The position numbers and the translations under genes were made by a program. Below the pieces are notes generated by a model, which was given only the letters and a program-made list of their open reading frames with translations, was not told where the DNA came from and made no database searches. 52,444 nt of DNA from a virus: IMG/VR virus record IMGVR_UViG_3300034104_003485, positions 1-52,444 of that record. One strand, written 5' to 3'. Below are positions 31,009-42,900 of this stretch, in pieces. Position 1 is the first letter of the stretch. The number at the start of each line of letters is the position of its first letter.

Positions 31009-31786
31009 TGTTGCTTTACTTCAAGCCGCAAGCGGACTAGAAAAATTAATGGTTGGCACTGTAGGTACAAACTTACAAGATACAACTGTTGCACAAATAT
31101 CTGCTGCTTTATATTATCAATCAAATGTAATAGCAAAGCTTATGAGCAATACTGGATTTAAGAATAAATTTCAAACAATGATCTATAATCAGATAGATAA
31201 AGATTTTGGTAATTATATAGATGCTAAGGCAAGAACAAAGCCCAAGTCCTTTCACCATGTTTATGAATGGAAAAAAACAGGGCAAGAGTCTGCAAGACTA
31301 TTTAAATTAAATAGAATGGGTTCAGACGGACTATCCTTTAGAATAGGATATGATTTTAAGCTTTCAAAAACTAAAGTCCCTAAAGATAAAAGATCTAAGA
31401 ACTCCTATGTATTTGCAAACAAAGCTTCTGTAATGGAACTAGGAAACCCCATAACAATCTCTCCAAAGGCTTCTAAGCGCCTTGTATTTGAGGTTAACGG
31501 TTATACCGTCTTTATGCCCAAAGGGGCCTCAGTGGTCGTCAGAAGGCCTGGAGGGGCTGCTACAACTGGATCCTTTAAGATGGCATATGCACATTTTTTT
31601 AAAAGCGATTTAGTTAATTTATCAATTAAAAAATCTGGCTTTCAAAATATATTTAATGGTGCAATGTCAAAAGCACTTGGAATTCCATCAAATATTAAAA
31701 AGGTTCAATATTCATTTTCGCCAAATGCTGTCAGGGCACAAGCAGACGTTGCATTGGCTTCATCATTTGGAGGTTCAATGCTATGA
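30998..31786 (+). CDS. Neck or tail-completion protein, 262 aa
   Basis: The frame opens with TTG at 30998, with CGGAG 10 nt upstream; a nearby ATG at 31008 is in another frame. The protein is basic (KTKVPKDKRSKNSYVFANKA) with a beta segment RLVFEVNGYTVFMPKGASVV and a C-terminal helix. HK97 gp10-like neck proteins occupy this position but are usually shorter (about 130-150 residues), so this is an extended version. It overlaps both neighbours. Confidence 0.6.
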   Translation: MESNVALLQAASGLEKLMVGTVGTNLQDTTVAQISAALYYQSNVIAKLMSNTGFKNKFQTMIYNQIDKDFGNYIDAKARTKPKSFHHVYEWKKTGQESARLFKLNRMGSDGLSFRIGYDFKLSKTKVPKDKRSKNSYVFANKASVMELGNPITISPKASKRLVFEVNGYTVFMPKGASVVVRRPGGAATTGSFKMAYAHFFKSDLVNLSIKKSGFQNIFNGAMSKALGIPSNIKKVQYSFSPNAVRAQADVALASSFGGSML

Positions 31787-32295
31787 CGGCAAATTATAAA
31801 TTAGATGCATCATCTGAGATAAGAAAGTTTTTATGGTCTCAGCTTTTAAACTACGAGATATTTGATGCCAGTGACTATTATTCAGACAATATAGGTAAAG
31901 AGATTATTCCTATAATTCCAGTACAGCAGTCGGCGGAATTAAATCAATTCTTGAGCGGCAAGAAGCATATAGTCTATGACAAGATAGGAATGTCCTATGA
32001 GGACAATTGGCTAATATGCTGCGAACAAATTTTATTTACCATATATTCAACAGACATATCAGAGATTAATGAGATAAGAAACTTCATGATTGATGAGTTT
32101 AGGAGAATGGATGAATCAGCAAGGGATGTCAGAAACTCAGACCTAGTATCAGACCTATTTAAGTTCCATAACATATTTGTTGCTGACATATCCCCAACAT
32201 CACCCTCTGAGGAAATTCAGGGATTTTTGTCTTCAGACGTAATCCTAGAAATAAAGTATTCCAGAATAACAGATAATTCTGGTCGATTCATTTAG
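31783..32295 (+). CDS. Tail terminator-type protein, 170 aa
   Basis: Its position directly before the tail tube gene, and its alpha/beta pattern (EIRKFLWSQLLNYEIF, WLICCEQILFTIYSTDIS, EIRNFMIDEFRRMDES, SSDVILEIKYSRI), fit the hexameric tail terminator that caps the tube and sets its end. The start overlaps the preceding stop (ATGA). It is followed by a 110-nt gene-free stretch containing CACTAAAAT, a possible -10 box, before the tail tube gene. Confidence 0.65.
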   Translation: MTANYKLDASSEIRKFLWSQLLNYEIFDASDYYSDNIGKEIIPIIPVQQSAELNQFLSGKKHIVYDKIGMSYEDNWLICCEQILFTIYSTDISEINEIRNFMIDEFRRMDESARDVRNSDLVSDLFKFHNIFVADISPTSPSEEIQGFLSSDVILEIKYSRITDNSGRFI

Positions 32296-32406
32296 TTTGC
32301 CTTTTGGGGCATTATACACTAAAATTGGATCTAGAGGAATTGGCCTAGCCAGCCAAATTATGTTTTACAATTTAATATTGATATTATAAACAGGAGGTTT
32401 TAAATT

Positions 32407-33129
32407 ATGGCACAAAACACAGGTAATGCCAAGAATATTCTAGTTGGTGCTTCACCACTATTTCTTTCAGTAGACGACTCAACAGCAGCAGGTTATGTAG
32501 ATAACATGGAGCCAGGAGTTGCAAGAGCAGGAACAGCTGCAAATGGCGCAGTCAAGCCATCTACAAAGGTACCAGCTTTCAACACAGGTACATCATATAT
32601 TCCAACACTGAATGCATTAGATACTAATGCAGCAGGTGGAACAGATGCAGCAGCATACCGTAACGTAGGTTACACAAACAATGGTCTTCAGATTACTTAC
32701 AACCCATCATACGGTTCAGTAACAGTAGATCAGCTTCTTGACACAGCAAAGCTGTTCAAGGAGTCAATGGAAGTTATGATTGCAACAGAAATGGCAGAAG
32801 GTACTCTAGAAAATATTCTAGTTGTATTCGGCCAAGGAAAGTCAACACTAAATGGTGGAGTTCTAGGACTTGAGGCAGGTGCTCTTGGATCAGCTCCAAC
32901 AGAGCGCCAGCTTATTGCAGTAGGCCAAGCACCAACTACAACAAGCGCAACTTCAGAGCGTGTTTATTATGCACGTAGAGTTTTGTCTGTACAGCAGTCA
33001 CAATTCTCACTTGCTCGTAACGCAGCATCAACATTCCCAGTAACATTCCGCCTTCTCCCATCAGGAGATTCTGCATACGCAGGACAGGAATACGGTAAGA
33101 TTATTGACCGTACTTGGACACTAGCATAA
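32407..33129 (+). CDS. Major tail tube protein, 240 aa
   Basis: The tube protein polymerises around the tape measure. Ala/Thr/Gly/Ser-rich composition, a strand such as VGYTNNGLQITYNPSYGSVT, and a long helix LDTAKLFKESMEVMIATEMA match tail tube subunits. The ribosome site AGGAGG is among the strongest in the window, and codon use shifts to C-ending forms as in the capsid gene; both signal high expression. A tight terminator follows immediately, then the chaperones and tape measure, in invariant order. Confidence 0.82.
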   Translation: MAQNTGNAKNILVGASPLFLSVDDSTAAGYVDNMEPGVARAGTAANGAVKPSTKVPAFNTGTSYIPTLNALDTNAAGGTDAAAYRNVGYTNNGLQITYNPSYGSVTVDQLLDTAKLFKESMEVMIATEMAEGTLENILVVFGQGKSTLNGGVLGLEAGALGSAPTERQLIAVGQAPTTTSATSERVYYARRVLSVQQSQFSLARNAASTFPVTFRLLPSGDSAYAGQEYGKIIDRTWTLA

Positions 33130-33155
33130 TAATTTAATTAATTTAAATTAATTGG

Positions 33156-33179
33156 AAGGCCCCCAGAAATGGGGGCTTT
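33156..33179 (+). terminator. Terminator after the tail tube gene
   Basis: GCCCCCA (33159-33165) pairs with TGGGGGC (33170-33176) across a GAAA tetraloop, extended by A-T and G-T pairs and followed by TTTC. The stem is compact and very stable. Confidence 0.82.
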
Positions 33180-33183
33180 CTGC

Positions 33184-33212
33184 TTGTATTAGTAAAGGTG
33201 TTTTGTTATAAT
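33184..33212 (+). promoter_or_regulatory. Promoter for chaperones and tape measure
   Basis: TTGTAT (33184-33189), a 17-nt spacer ending in TGT, and TATAAT (33207-33212) follow the tube terminator by a few bases. The first gene is 27 nt downstream with an AGGAGG site. Confidence 0.7.
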
Positions 33213-33238
33213 AATTAAGACAATCCTAGGAGGATAAA

Positions 33239-33571
33239 TTGGCAACTACAATCTATGACGTAGAAGAAATTCAACTACAAAATGGCGCAACCGTAAAGCT
33301 AAAGCCTTTAACAATTAAAGAGCTTCGCAAGTTTATGATCGCTATTCAAAAAACAGCAAATACAACATCAGAAGATGAGACATTAGACATCCTTATTGAT
33401 GCATGTGCAGTAGCATTAGAAAAGCAGTTACCAGAGTTGGTAGCAGATAGAGATGCACTAGAAGATGCATTAGATGTTCCTACAATTAATCGTATTCTAG
33501 AAGTATGTGGTGGGATAAAGATGGATGACCCAAACCTTCTAGCGGCAGCGGTTCTGGCTGGTCAGAACTAG
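33239..33571 (+). CDS. Tail assembly chaperone, short form, 110 aa
   Basis: The short (G-like) chaperone binds the tape measure before tube assembly. The start is TTG, 5 nt after CTAGGAGG. The sequence (IYDVEEIQLQNGATVKLKPL, TIKELRKFMIAIQKTAN) resembles the N-terminal fold of such chaperones. Translation in this frame ends at TAG 33569-33571, inside the RNA structure that promotes the frameshift. Most ribosomes should make this form. Confidence 0.8.
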   Translation: MATTIYDVEEIQLQNGATVKLKPLTIKELRKFMIAIQKTANTTSEDETLDILIDACAVALEKQLPELVADRDALEDALDVPTINRILEVCGGIKMDDPNLLAAAVLAGQN

Positions 33572-33897
33572 ATTTAGCCGCTTTACTTGGAGAGGTTTTT
33601 CTTCTAGGTCATTGGAAAAACTATGAGCAGCTAGAAGAAAACCTTTCAATGCCAGAACTTATTCAAACCTTGCAATCAATGAATAAGAAAGAAGAAAAAG
33701 AAAGAAAATTCTTAGCAGGACTTCAAGGCATCAACCTTGAATCCGAAGAAGAAAAAGAAGGCCCAACTTTTGAAGATATTCAAAGAAGAGCTCTAGGAAT
33801 AAATGCAAGTGGTGACGATGTTGTTTCACTACAAGGATCAATTGCCGCAGAGAATGGATTTGGAATCGGAGCAGGTTTGGGATACGAAGTGGGGTAA
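33239..33897 (+). CDS. Tail assembly chaperone, frameshifted long form, 219 aa
   Basis: A -1 shift at CCCAAAC (33529-33535) after 99 codons continues in the frame open from 33529 to TAA 33895-33897, adding 120 residues: a Ser/Gly linker, then LDLAALLGEVFLLGHWKNYE and an acidic helix (KKEEKERKFLAGLQGIN). This long (GT-like) form recruits the tube protein through its added part. The minus-one frame has stops just before the slip (TGA at 33526), so no separate start upstream could give this product; an isolated start at 33649 would yield only the last 82 residues. Confidence 0.82.
33529..33582 (+). other. Programmed -1 frameshift signal
   Basis: The heptamer C-CCA-AAC fits X-XXY-YYZ in the zero frame. 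After a 5-nt spacer, AGCGGC (33541-33546) pairs with GCCGCT (33577-33582), and inside it GTTCTG (33551-33556) pairs with CAGAAC (33563-33568). The zero-frame stop lies within this structure. Spacing and nested stems match known stimulators. Confidence 0.85.
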
Positions 33898-33907
33898 CAT
33901 ATAATAT

Positions 33908-36900
33908 ATGGCCAATGAGACAATAGTTACGAATATAGTAGCTAATGCTAATTTCTCAAGTCTTATTGCTAATGTGCAAAAGGCTACGGCAGAGCTCGCT
34001 CAATTAAAAGGTGCTTTAGCAACAACGAACAAAGCACTTGCGATGGATGCAGCAAAGATACAGCAAGGCTTTTCAGCAACACTTAGAAGCACTGGTCAGT
34101 TCTCAACCCACTTCGTAAGTCTTTCTTCTGATGTAGAAAAATTTGGTAAAAACTTAGATCAGGGAAGACTTAAGCTTAAAGATTACTATAGAACATTCCA
34201 AGATCACACTAGAACTTCTGGTGGAATGATTAGGGAGTTAGCAAGACAGCAAGTTCAATTACAAAATGCAATACTTCAGCCCCTAGGTAGAAATGCCGAA
34301 GGCTTAATGCAGTTTAACGTTCAGATACCAAGAGGTCTGGATGCTACTAAAAATAGAACAGCTCTTCTCAAGCAAGAGATGCAGATATTTAATAAAGTTA
34401 TTCAAGATGGCGGAGTCCAACTAATTAACTGGGGTAAAAATACTCAGTGGGCAGGACGCCAGTTAACTGTAGGACTAACCGTACCAATAACAGCTTTTGG
34501 GATTGCTGCATCAAAAGCATTTAGAGAAGCAGACGAGCAACTTGTAAGATTAACAAAAGTTTATGGTGGGGTAGCACAAACTTCTGCAACAGAGTTAGCA
34601 AAAGTAAGAAAAGAAGTTTCTGCCACAGCAAGAGAATTAGCAGCTGCTTACGGAGCTTCTTACAAAGAAACAATCGCACTAGCTGCGGATATTGCTGCAA
34701 CAGGAAAGCAGGGAGATGATCTAATCAGATCAACTCAAGAAACTACAAGACTTTCCATACTTGGTGAAGTTGATAGGCAAGAAGCAATGAAAGCCACACT
34801 TGCAATTCAGACAGCTTTTAAGCAAAATACAACAGAACTTTCTGAATCAATTAACTTTTTAAACGCAGTTGAAAACCAGACATCCACATCTCTTGCAGAT
34901 TTAGTAGAAGCGATTCCAAAAGCAGGACCAGTAATTCAAAGTCTTGGCGGATCAGTCCAAGATTTAGCATTATATTTAACTGCAATGAAAGAGGGCGGAG
35001 TAAATGCATCTGAAGGTGCAAATGCAATCAAGTCCTCATTAGCATCCCTTATTAACCCAACCAAGGTAGCTAAAGAAATGTTCCAAGGATTTGGAATAGA
35101 TCTTGAAAATATAGTTACTTCAAATGCTGGCAATTTAACTGGAATGATGTTAGAGCTTCAATCTGCTCTAGACAAACTTGACCCATTAAGTAAATCAAAG
35201 GCGATTGAGCAGCTTTTTGGAAAATTTCAGTTTGCAAGACTATCTGCCTTATTTGAAAACTTAGGTAAAGAAGGAAGTCAGACATTACAAGTACTAGACT
35301 TAATGAAAACTAGTACACAAGATTTAGCCAATATTGCTAACCGAGAATTAACTCAGATTACAGAGTCTGCATCTGGTAAATATAAGAGAGCGCTAGAATC
35401 TTTAAAGGCCAGCTTAGCTGGAGTAGGAGAGCAGTTCTTAAACATCGGAACATTTTTTATAAATATTATCGACAAGGTAGTTCAATTTGCTAACAAGCTG
35501 CCAGACCCAATCAAAAAACTATTAACATTTGCGGCAGGATTTACAGCATTAACTGGCCCAATAATTATGTTAACTGGTGTGCTTGCAAACTTCCTTGGGT
35601 ATGTTGTTAAAGGTGCTGCACACTTTAGAGCGTTATTTAAAGGCGGAGAAGGATGGAAATTATTAACTCCAGAAATTTTAGCTGCCAACAAAGCTGGTAA
35701 CCTATTAGAAACAACATTCTATAGTGATGCAAAAGCAGCTACGGTTTTATCTACAGCACTACATAACTTAAATGAAGAATTTAGAATATTGCAGGCAAGA
35801 GCAAATTCTGGCGTAAGCGCAGCTCCTACAATTTCAACTGTTGCTGGTCAAGTTGTTATGACTGGCACAGCTATAAGAGAAGTAGATCCTACAAGTAGAT
35901 ACATCTCTCCAAGGGATACAAGAGCTTATTCTCACCCAAATCCTGTTTCAGCTATGACCCCAGCTGAAAGAGAAGCCCAGACTATATTTGGAATTGTTCC
36001 AGGAGCACCTAAAGTAAACAATGCGATTAGCAATAATCCGCAGATGTACATGAGCTCAGACCTGCCAAAGGTTGCTGGAGTATCTGCAATAAAGGGTGTT
36101 TCTACTGGAATAGTTGCAGGAGAAGCAGCAAAGTGGCACGCAATGACTGGCGCACTTGCAATGCAGTCGGAAGCAGAAATTGCTTTACTAAAGCGTGAAG
36201 TTGCAGCAACTGGATTAATTACAACTTCATTATCAGATTCATATCAAGCCCTTCTTCCTCAAATGTCAAGAATAACAACTTTAGCTGCAACAGAATCTGC
36301 TGAAATTGTTGCACAGCTGCAAGCATCAAAAATAACTGTTGATCAAGCAAGAGCAAGAGTTGTTGCTTTAAATAGACAGATTGAAATGATGATGGGGCAG
36401 GCAGCAACAGAAGTTGCTACTGCACAAGGAAGAACAATAAACTTAACACAGCTACCCCTCGTAGACCAACCAGCGTTTGATCCTGTTACTGGTAAGGCAA
36501 ACATGAAAGAGCTTACTCGTCCAGGAAGAACAAGAACATTATTTAATTCCATTGCCAGAGTGCTTGGAGTTAAAACATATGGTGCTCCTTATAGTATTGA
36601 AACAACAAGACCAAAAAGATTTAATGTCGGTGGAGACATTGAGAGCTTTGGGCCAAATAAGACAGTAGTATCAGGTCCGTCATCTATTAACTATGACGAT
36701 AGGTTTGGAAATGTTCCGTTAAACGGATATGTTTTAAATCAACAAGCTTCGCTAGATCCACGCAATAAAGATTTAGTAGATGCTGCACCTTCAACATTTA
36801 GTAATAGCGGATCTACAATGAAGGCTATGCTAACTCCAAAAGAAACTATTTTTGGCCCAGGTATACATAGAGATCCAGAACTGTATGCTGCAGTTGACGC

Positions 36901-39900
36901 AGCTAATAATGGATACGCATTCGGTGGAGATGTATCTAGAAATAAAAAGAACTACGGTCTAAATCCAGCATCTTTAATCGCCAACTATTTAGCTAGATCT
37001 TCCATGATAGGAGGAGGTAGATCTCCAGGAACAAGATACTGGAGAGCTAGCAGAAATAGATGGGATACAACTGGTTCTAATACACAATCTGTTTCAGAGC
37101 CAGGATCAGGTTCTATACAATATTCTTCAGCACGTTCAAGATCTAGTGCAATTTATTCTGATGAGACTAATAAGAGATATGGAATTACTCCAACAAAAAG
37201 GGGAGATGTATTAGTTCATGCTTTTCCTCCTGCATTTGTAAGAAGACTTGAATCTTTAGGGTACGGTCCAGAAGATCAGATTCCAGTATCAGTACTAAGA
37301 TCTTTAGGCGTATCAGTACCTCAAGGCAGTAAATTATCAACACTTACTGCATTGTCAACGACATGGGTAAAAAACACTTCAAAATTTAATCAAAGAATTA
37401 AGGGCGACGGATCTCCAGCAAGAACTTCAGATGGAAAAGGCTGGAAAGATTCATGGAGAGAAGTAGGCTGGCAAGACATGCAAAGTCTTTTAGGAAAACT
37501 AAAAGATATTGGTGTTCCAGAGGCTCAAGCACAACAAGTTGCAGAGCTCGCAGCTAGCAGACTAAATGCTCTCGTAGAAAGAAGAAATGGCTTAATGAAT
37601 GAAGCCATGTGGGGACAACTAGTAAACTCTGCAGAAATTGGAGCAATGACCAGATTCTCCAGAAATTCATCATCCACACCGTTTGCTGCAAATCTTGGAG
37701 GAATGATTCCAGGAGGCAATATACAAAGAGGAAGATACGGTTATGGAGTTCCATCATTAGCATCTAGTGCAATTGCCAGATTAACTGCAAGGTGGAAGCC
37801 ACAAGAACGCTTTAGAATGCCAGGGTATCAATACACATTAGGAAATCAAGATCCACTTCATGGTCCACTTCAAATTGGTAGAACCATGGTTCCAAAAGAT
37901 AGACAAGATGATTATGAGTGGACAAGAGAAGTAATTTATCAAGACGATAGATTCGCAAGACAAAATGTTATGCGACAGTTCCCAATTGGATCTGAAGAAG
38001 AGCGTGGGAAGTATATACTTCGTCAATACATGGCTGGTAACTATGGAATATTACAGACTCCAGGCGCTACAGAATTAATGAAGAAGTTGTCTAGAAAGTT
38101 TAGCGGAACTCTTTATAGAGGATTAAAACTAAGCAAAAATAGAGCAAACCCTCTTCCTCAAAATATTATAGAGGCAATTGATCAGGCAAGATTAAGTGGA
38201 GATCCATCTGGACTTATTGGTCAAGAATTTATTATGCGCCGTTCATCATGGAGTAAAAATAGAGATATTGCTTCCCTATTTGCGCCAGGACACGGAGCAT
38301 CCGCAGATGGGTCATCAATACTTATAGAGGCATCTGTAAAAAATAGAAATGTTGTTCCAGCTTCTGACATATTCCCAGATGCAAAATTCTCAGCTCCATT
38401 TGGACAAAAGGTAGCTGGACATAACTCAAGATCCGAACAAGAATCTATTTTTGGTGGAAAGTTTAGAGTAGTTGGATATGAAAATGGAACATTAAAATTA
38501 GAAACAGTTGTTGACGGTACACGTGCCATGGGTGGTCCAGTTAATGCAAACAGACCTTACCTTGTTGGAGAAAACGGACCAGAAATATTTGTTCCTAGAA
38601 ATTCAGGCGGAATAATTCCAGGAGGAGATATTGTTAAGAACAGAACAGGATATGGACTTCCTGCTATTCCTACTATGCCTGGATACGAAACTCCTTTAGC
38701 AACTCAAATGGGAATGACTCCAATAACAAAAGGTTCGTCAGGGATAAATCCATACGGAGCTAAAGCTCAAGTATTTAGCATGGCAACAGCAGTTGGCGGA
38801 GGCGTGGCTGGACAAGCTATGGGTGGAAACACGGGCTTTATGATTGGCTCTATGTTAGGACAAGTAGCATCAATTTTGCCATTTTTAATAAAAGGAACAC
38901 TTACATTATCAAAAGTTATGAAGTTTGCTGGGTTTGGATTAGCAGTAACATCTGCAATAGCTTTAGGAAAAGTATTATTAGATCTAAAGAAAAAGTATGA
39001 AGATGCTGGTAAGGCAAATAGACTAGCATTTGGAGCTAATGAAAAAACTTTAGGAGAGGCGGGTCTTTCTGGAAAGTACAAAGACCTATCTACTAGATTA
39101 AAAGATATAAATGCCCAGTTAGATTTGCAGCGTGCTAAAGCAAGTGCATCGTATGACTCAAATACAAAAACTGGTATAAGTGGATTAACTTTTACAATTA
39201 AAGAATTAAGAGAAGAAACTGCTAGAGTTAAAAAAGAAATGCCAGAAACTTTAGCAGCGTTTAATAATATAGATTCATCTAAGGTTAATCAATTAGCTAC
39301 ATCGCTTAAGTCTCAATATGTATCTATGGGAATGTCTGTGCAACAAGCAACAAATAAAATTTATGCTTTAATTGCTGCATCAAATAAATCAGGTCAGTCA
39401 GTTTCAGCAATATCTTCTGATTCATTTAAACAAATTACAGACAGGGCATCCGCAGCAGCCGCATCAGTTAAAATGGTTTCAAATGCAATAGTAGCAATGA
39501 ATGGTAGCACAAGTAAGGGATTCTTAGAAGAGCTAAATACTGGTGTAGAGAATATGATTAATGTTCTTTCTACCTACCAAGATTCTTTGGTTGGATCAAA
39601 AGGCGGAGAAGATGGGAAAACACAATTAACAGAAGCTGATGCACTTAAGCAGACATTAGATGAAATAGGAAAAATAAAAGGCGCAACAAATGAAATAGAT
39701 AAAAAAACTCTAGATGGTCTTAAACAACAAAATTTAGTTTATGCAACTATATTAAAAAATGGAGAAACCCTTCAAAGTATTTATGCAAAAACAGCGATAT
39801 ACGCAGCTGGTTTAGCAGATAAGATAAATATTGCAGCTATGACTGGAAAACAAGCTGTAGACTTTGCTAGACAACTTGCTGCATATCAGGGCGCTTTGAA

Positions 39901-42900
39901 TGAAGTAACTTCATCAACAGATTCAAATAACCCCCTCTCTGCTTTAGCAAAACTTTATGATGCAGCAAAGAAAGCCTCTGAAAATGCAATTAAGGCTCAA
40001 AAGGCTGCTGCAAAGTTTGATGCCGATTATTACAAGGATAAAATAAAAGCAATCCAGAAGGTTATAGATCAGTTAGAAAAAGAAAGAAATGCTAGATTAA
40101 AGCTTTTGGATGTTCAACAGGCCGAAGCCGATTTTGCTAAATCTTTAAAGGAAGAGCAGATAAGATACCAGGAGTTCTTGGCTGCTGGAGATCTTGCGGC
40201 TGCCGCTCAATCTCAACTTAACATTAAAAAGCTGCAAGAAGATAGACAGAGACAGATTACAAGAGAATCAATTTCAAATGATTATGAAAAGCGTATTGAG
40301 CAACAGAATAAAGAAATTGAAAGATTGCAAAAAATATTAGAAGATGCAGAAAAAAATAACTCCACAGCAAGTTCAACAGCTGCTAAAAAGTCTGCAGACC
40401 TTGCCACTATTGCTGACTTTAGAGCAAGAATAAATGATATTGTAACAAGAAATCCAGGAGGCAACTTCTCTAAGTCAGACGAAAAGCTTCTAATTCAAAT
40501 CTTTAATGAAATGAGAGAGGCTGGCGGATCAATTAAAAAAGCTGCAGATGAAATGCTTAGCAACTATCCTGCAATTAACCAGCCTCCTTCACAAGCTGGT
40601 GGCAAGCCAGTTGCTATGTCTCCAGAACTTCAGCTTGCACAGGCTTTAGCAAAGGCAGTAAATGATAATAAAAATGTAGCATTTGCATCAGCTGTAGATA
40701 AGTTTATTCTTGCAGTAGATAAATTTGCTGGAGCGACATCAGGAACTGGAAGTGGAACAAAAGAGGATCCATTTAAGGTTAACACCGCAACTCTTCCTAA
40801 AGTTGCACCAGGGGGAACAACTGCCGCAGAAGCAGCACCACTAAAGTCTAAAGATGGAACAATAACTAAAGCAGGGCTGACATATATTATTGAGACAAAT
40901 AAATATCAAAAGGGTAAATATTTTGAAGTTGATGGAGTTAAATATGTTGTTGAGTCTGGACACGATGCGATTATTCGCCCTTCAAGAGCAAGAAAGCTTG
41001 CAATGGGCGGCTATGCAACTAATTATGATGGCGGAGGAAATGTAAGTGGTCCAGGAACTTCAACATCTGATTCAATTCCTGCAATGCTTTCAGACGGTGA
41101 GTGGGTAATAAAAGCAGACTCAGTTAAAAAAGCTGAAAAAGAATTTGGTCCATCATTCCTTCATGATTTAAATGCTGGTAGATTTGCAAATGGCGGTAAA
41201 GTAAGTAAGATGAGAGGCGGAAAAGAAAGCACTCTAGGCACAGTAGACTCAATGATTAAAGCAGCTGAGTCTATGCTTGGATATAAAGAAGGAAAGAACA
41301 ACGACACTATATTTGGTAGATTTGCACAAAAGGCTTATGATCTGCAGAGCAGATACATAGCATGGTGCGGAGCATTCATAAATTGGGCAGCAAAAAATGC
41401 TGGGGTAGATTTAGCAAGCATGATTTGGACTCCTGGTGGAGCTCAGTCATTTATGAAGAGTGGCAAATGGACAAAAATGAATCCAAAGCGTGGAGATCTA
41501 GCTTTCATGGATTTCCCAGGAGATGGCGTTAATAGAATTTCTCACGTAGGGCTAGTAAGAAATGTTTTAAGCAGTAATGCAGTTTCAACTATAGAAGGAA
41601 ATACATCAGGTTCTGGAAGTCAGAGAAGCGGCGGCGGAGTACATGCAAAAGTAAGACAATACAATATGAAGAATGCTCCAATTGTAGGATTTGGAAGACC
41701 TTCATATAAGCCAGTAGACAACATCAAGTATGGATATGGCACACAAGAATACTATAGCGCAGATGATGCTAAGTCAGATTATGAAAATTCTAGATACACT
41801 GTAAATAGAGGAGACACGCTCTCTGGCATTGCTGCAAAGTATGGAATTACTGTTAAGCAATTAATGGCAATGAATCCTCAGCTAAATGATCCAAAGTACA
41901 TGGGCGGATCAAGAATTTTTTCAGGTACAAAGGTAAACATAAAGAAGTTTGCAGAAGGTGGAAAAGTTGTAAACAGCTTAACTGATTCTGGAAATTGGAT
42001 TAAGGGTCCACTAACAGTACCAAGACAAAGAAAGCCAGGTGTTCCTTACTCTAGATCTGGAAGACCTATAGGTAATCCTTTCGGTCAATATTGGGGAGAA
42101 CTTTCAAGATTTATTGGGCCACGCAGCCCAGGCATGGATATTTGGGGCGGAACAGAAATACCAGGACTTAAATTTAGCGGTTCGGTCCCACAGCATTCAG
42201 ACTACATGCATCAGATGCTTGAGCAGCCACGCAAGCCATTTGCAAGCCCAGGAATGGGCATAGACAGAGACCCTATGCGTCTTGCAGGCTCTGGCGCCTC
42301 TACGGGTGGCATTGGTAATGGTGCTTACGGTTTAGGACCGCTAATGTTCCATGCTGGCGGACCAGTAGGACATACTCATTCAGGCGCCCCACATAGTTTA
42401 GGAATGTCATCAATGGGCTCTGTATCAGCTGCCCTAAAACAAAAAATGGAATCTTCATCAGATAGAAGATCAGGCCGCAGACGTTTGCCTGCTGGACACA
42501 TGGCAAGTAATTATAAAGCTCCAAAATCTGTTGCTCAAAAAATTTATGACAACTTTTTATTTCCAGCGATATTATCTTTAGACAGAGTACAAGCAGCCTT
42601 TACTGGTACAAACCCAATTGCTTCTACAAACATAGAAGGATTAAAATCACAACAAGAAAAAATAAAACAACAAGGAGTTAAGTCTGTACTTCCAGAAATT
42701 GCTGCACAAGTTGGATTAGATTTTGGTTCATTCTTATTGCCAGCAGCAGCTGGAAACGCTTCGATAAGAGGACTAGCTGAAGGATATGGATTGTCAAAAG
42801 GACTTCCTGGATTAGGCTCTCTTCTTCCAAAGGGTTCTATACCATATGCAACATCAGCAGTTCCAAAATTTACATCTAATGCTATAACTGCAGCAATCAT

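Noticed and set aside
33649-33897. Independent 82-codon gene
   Set aside because: It is better explained as the end of the frameshifted chaperone; no ribosome site precedes the ATG, and the frame is open back to the slippery site.
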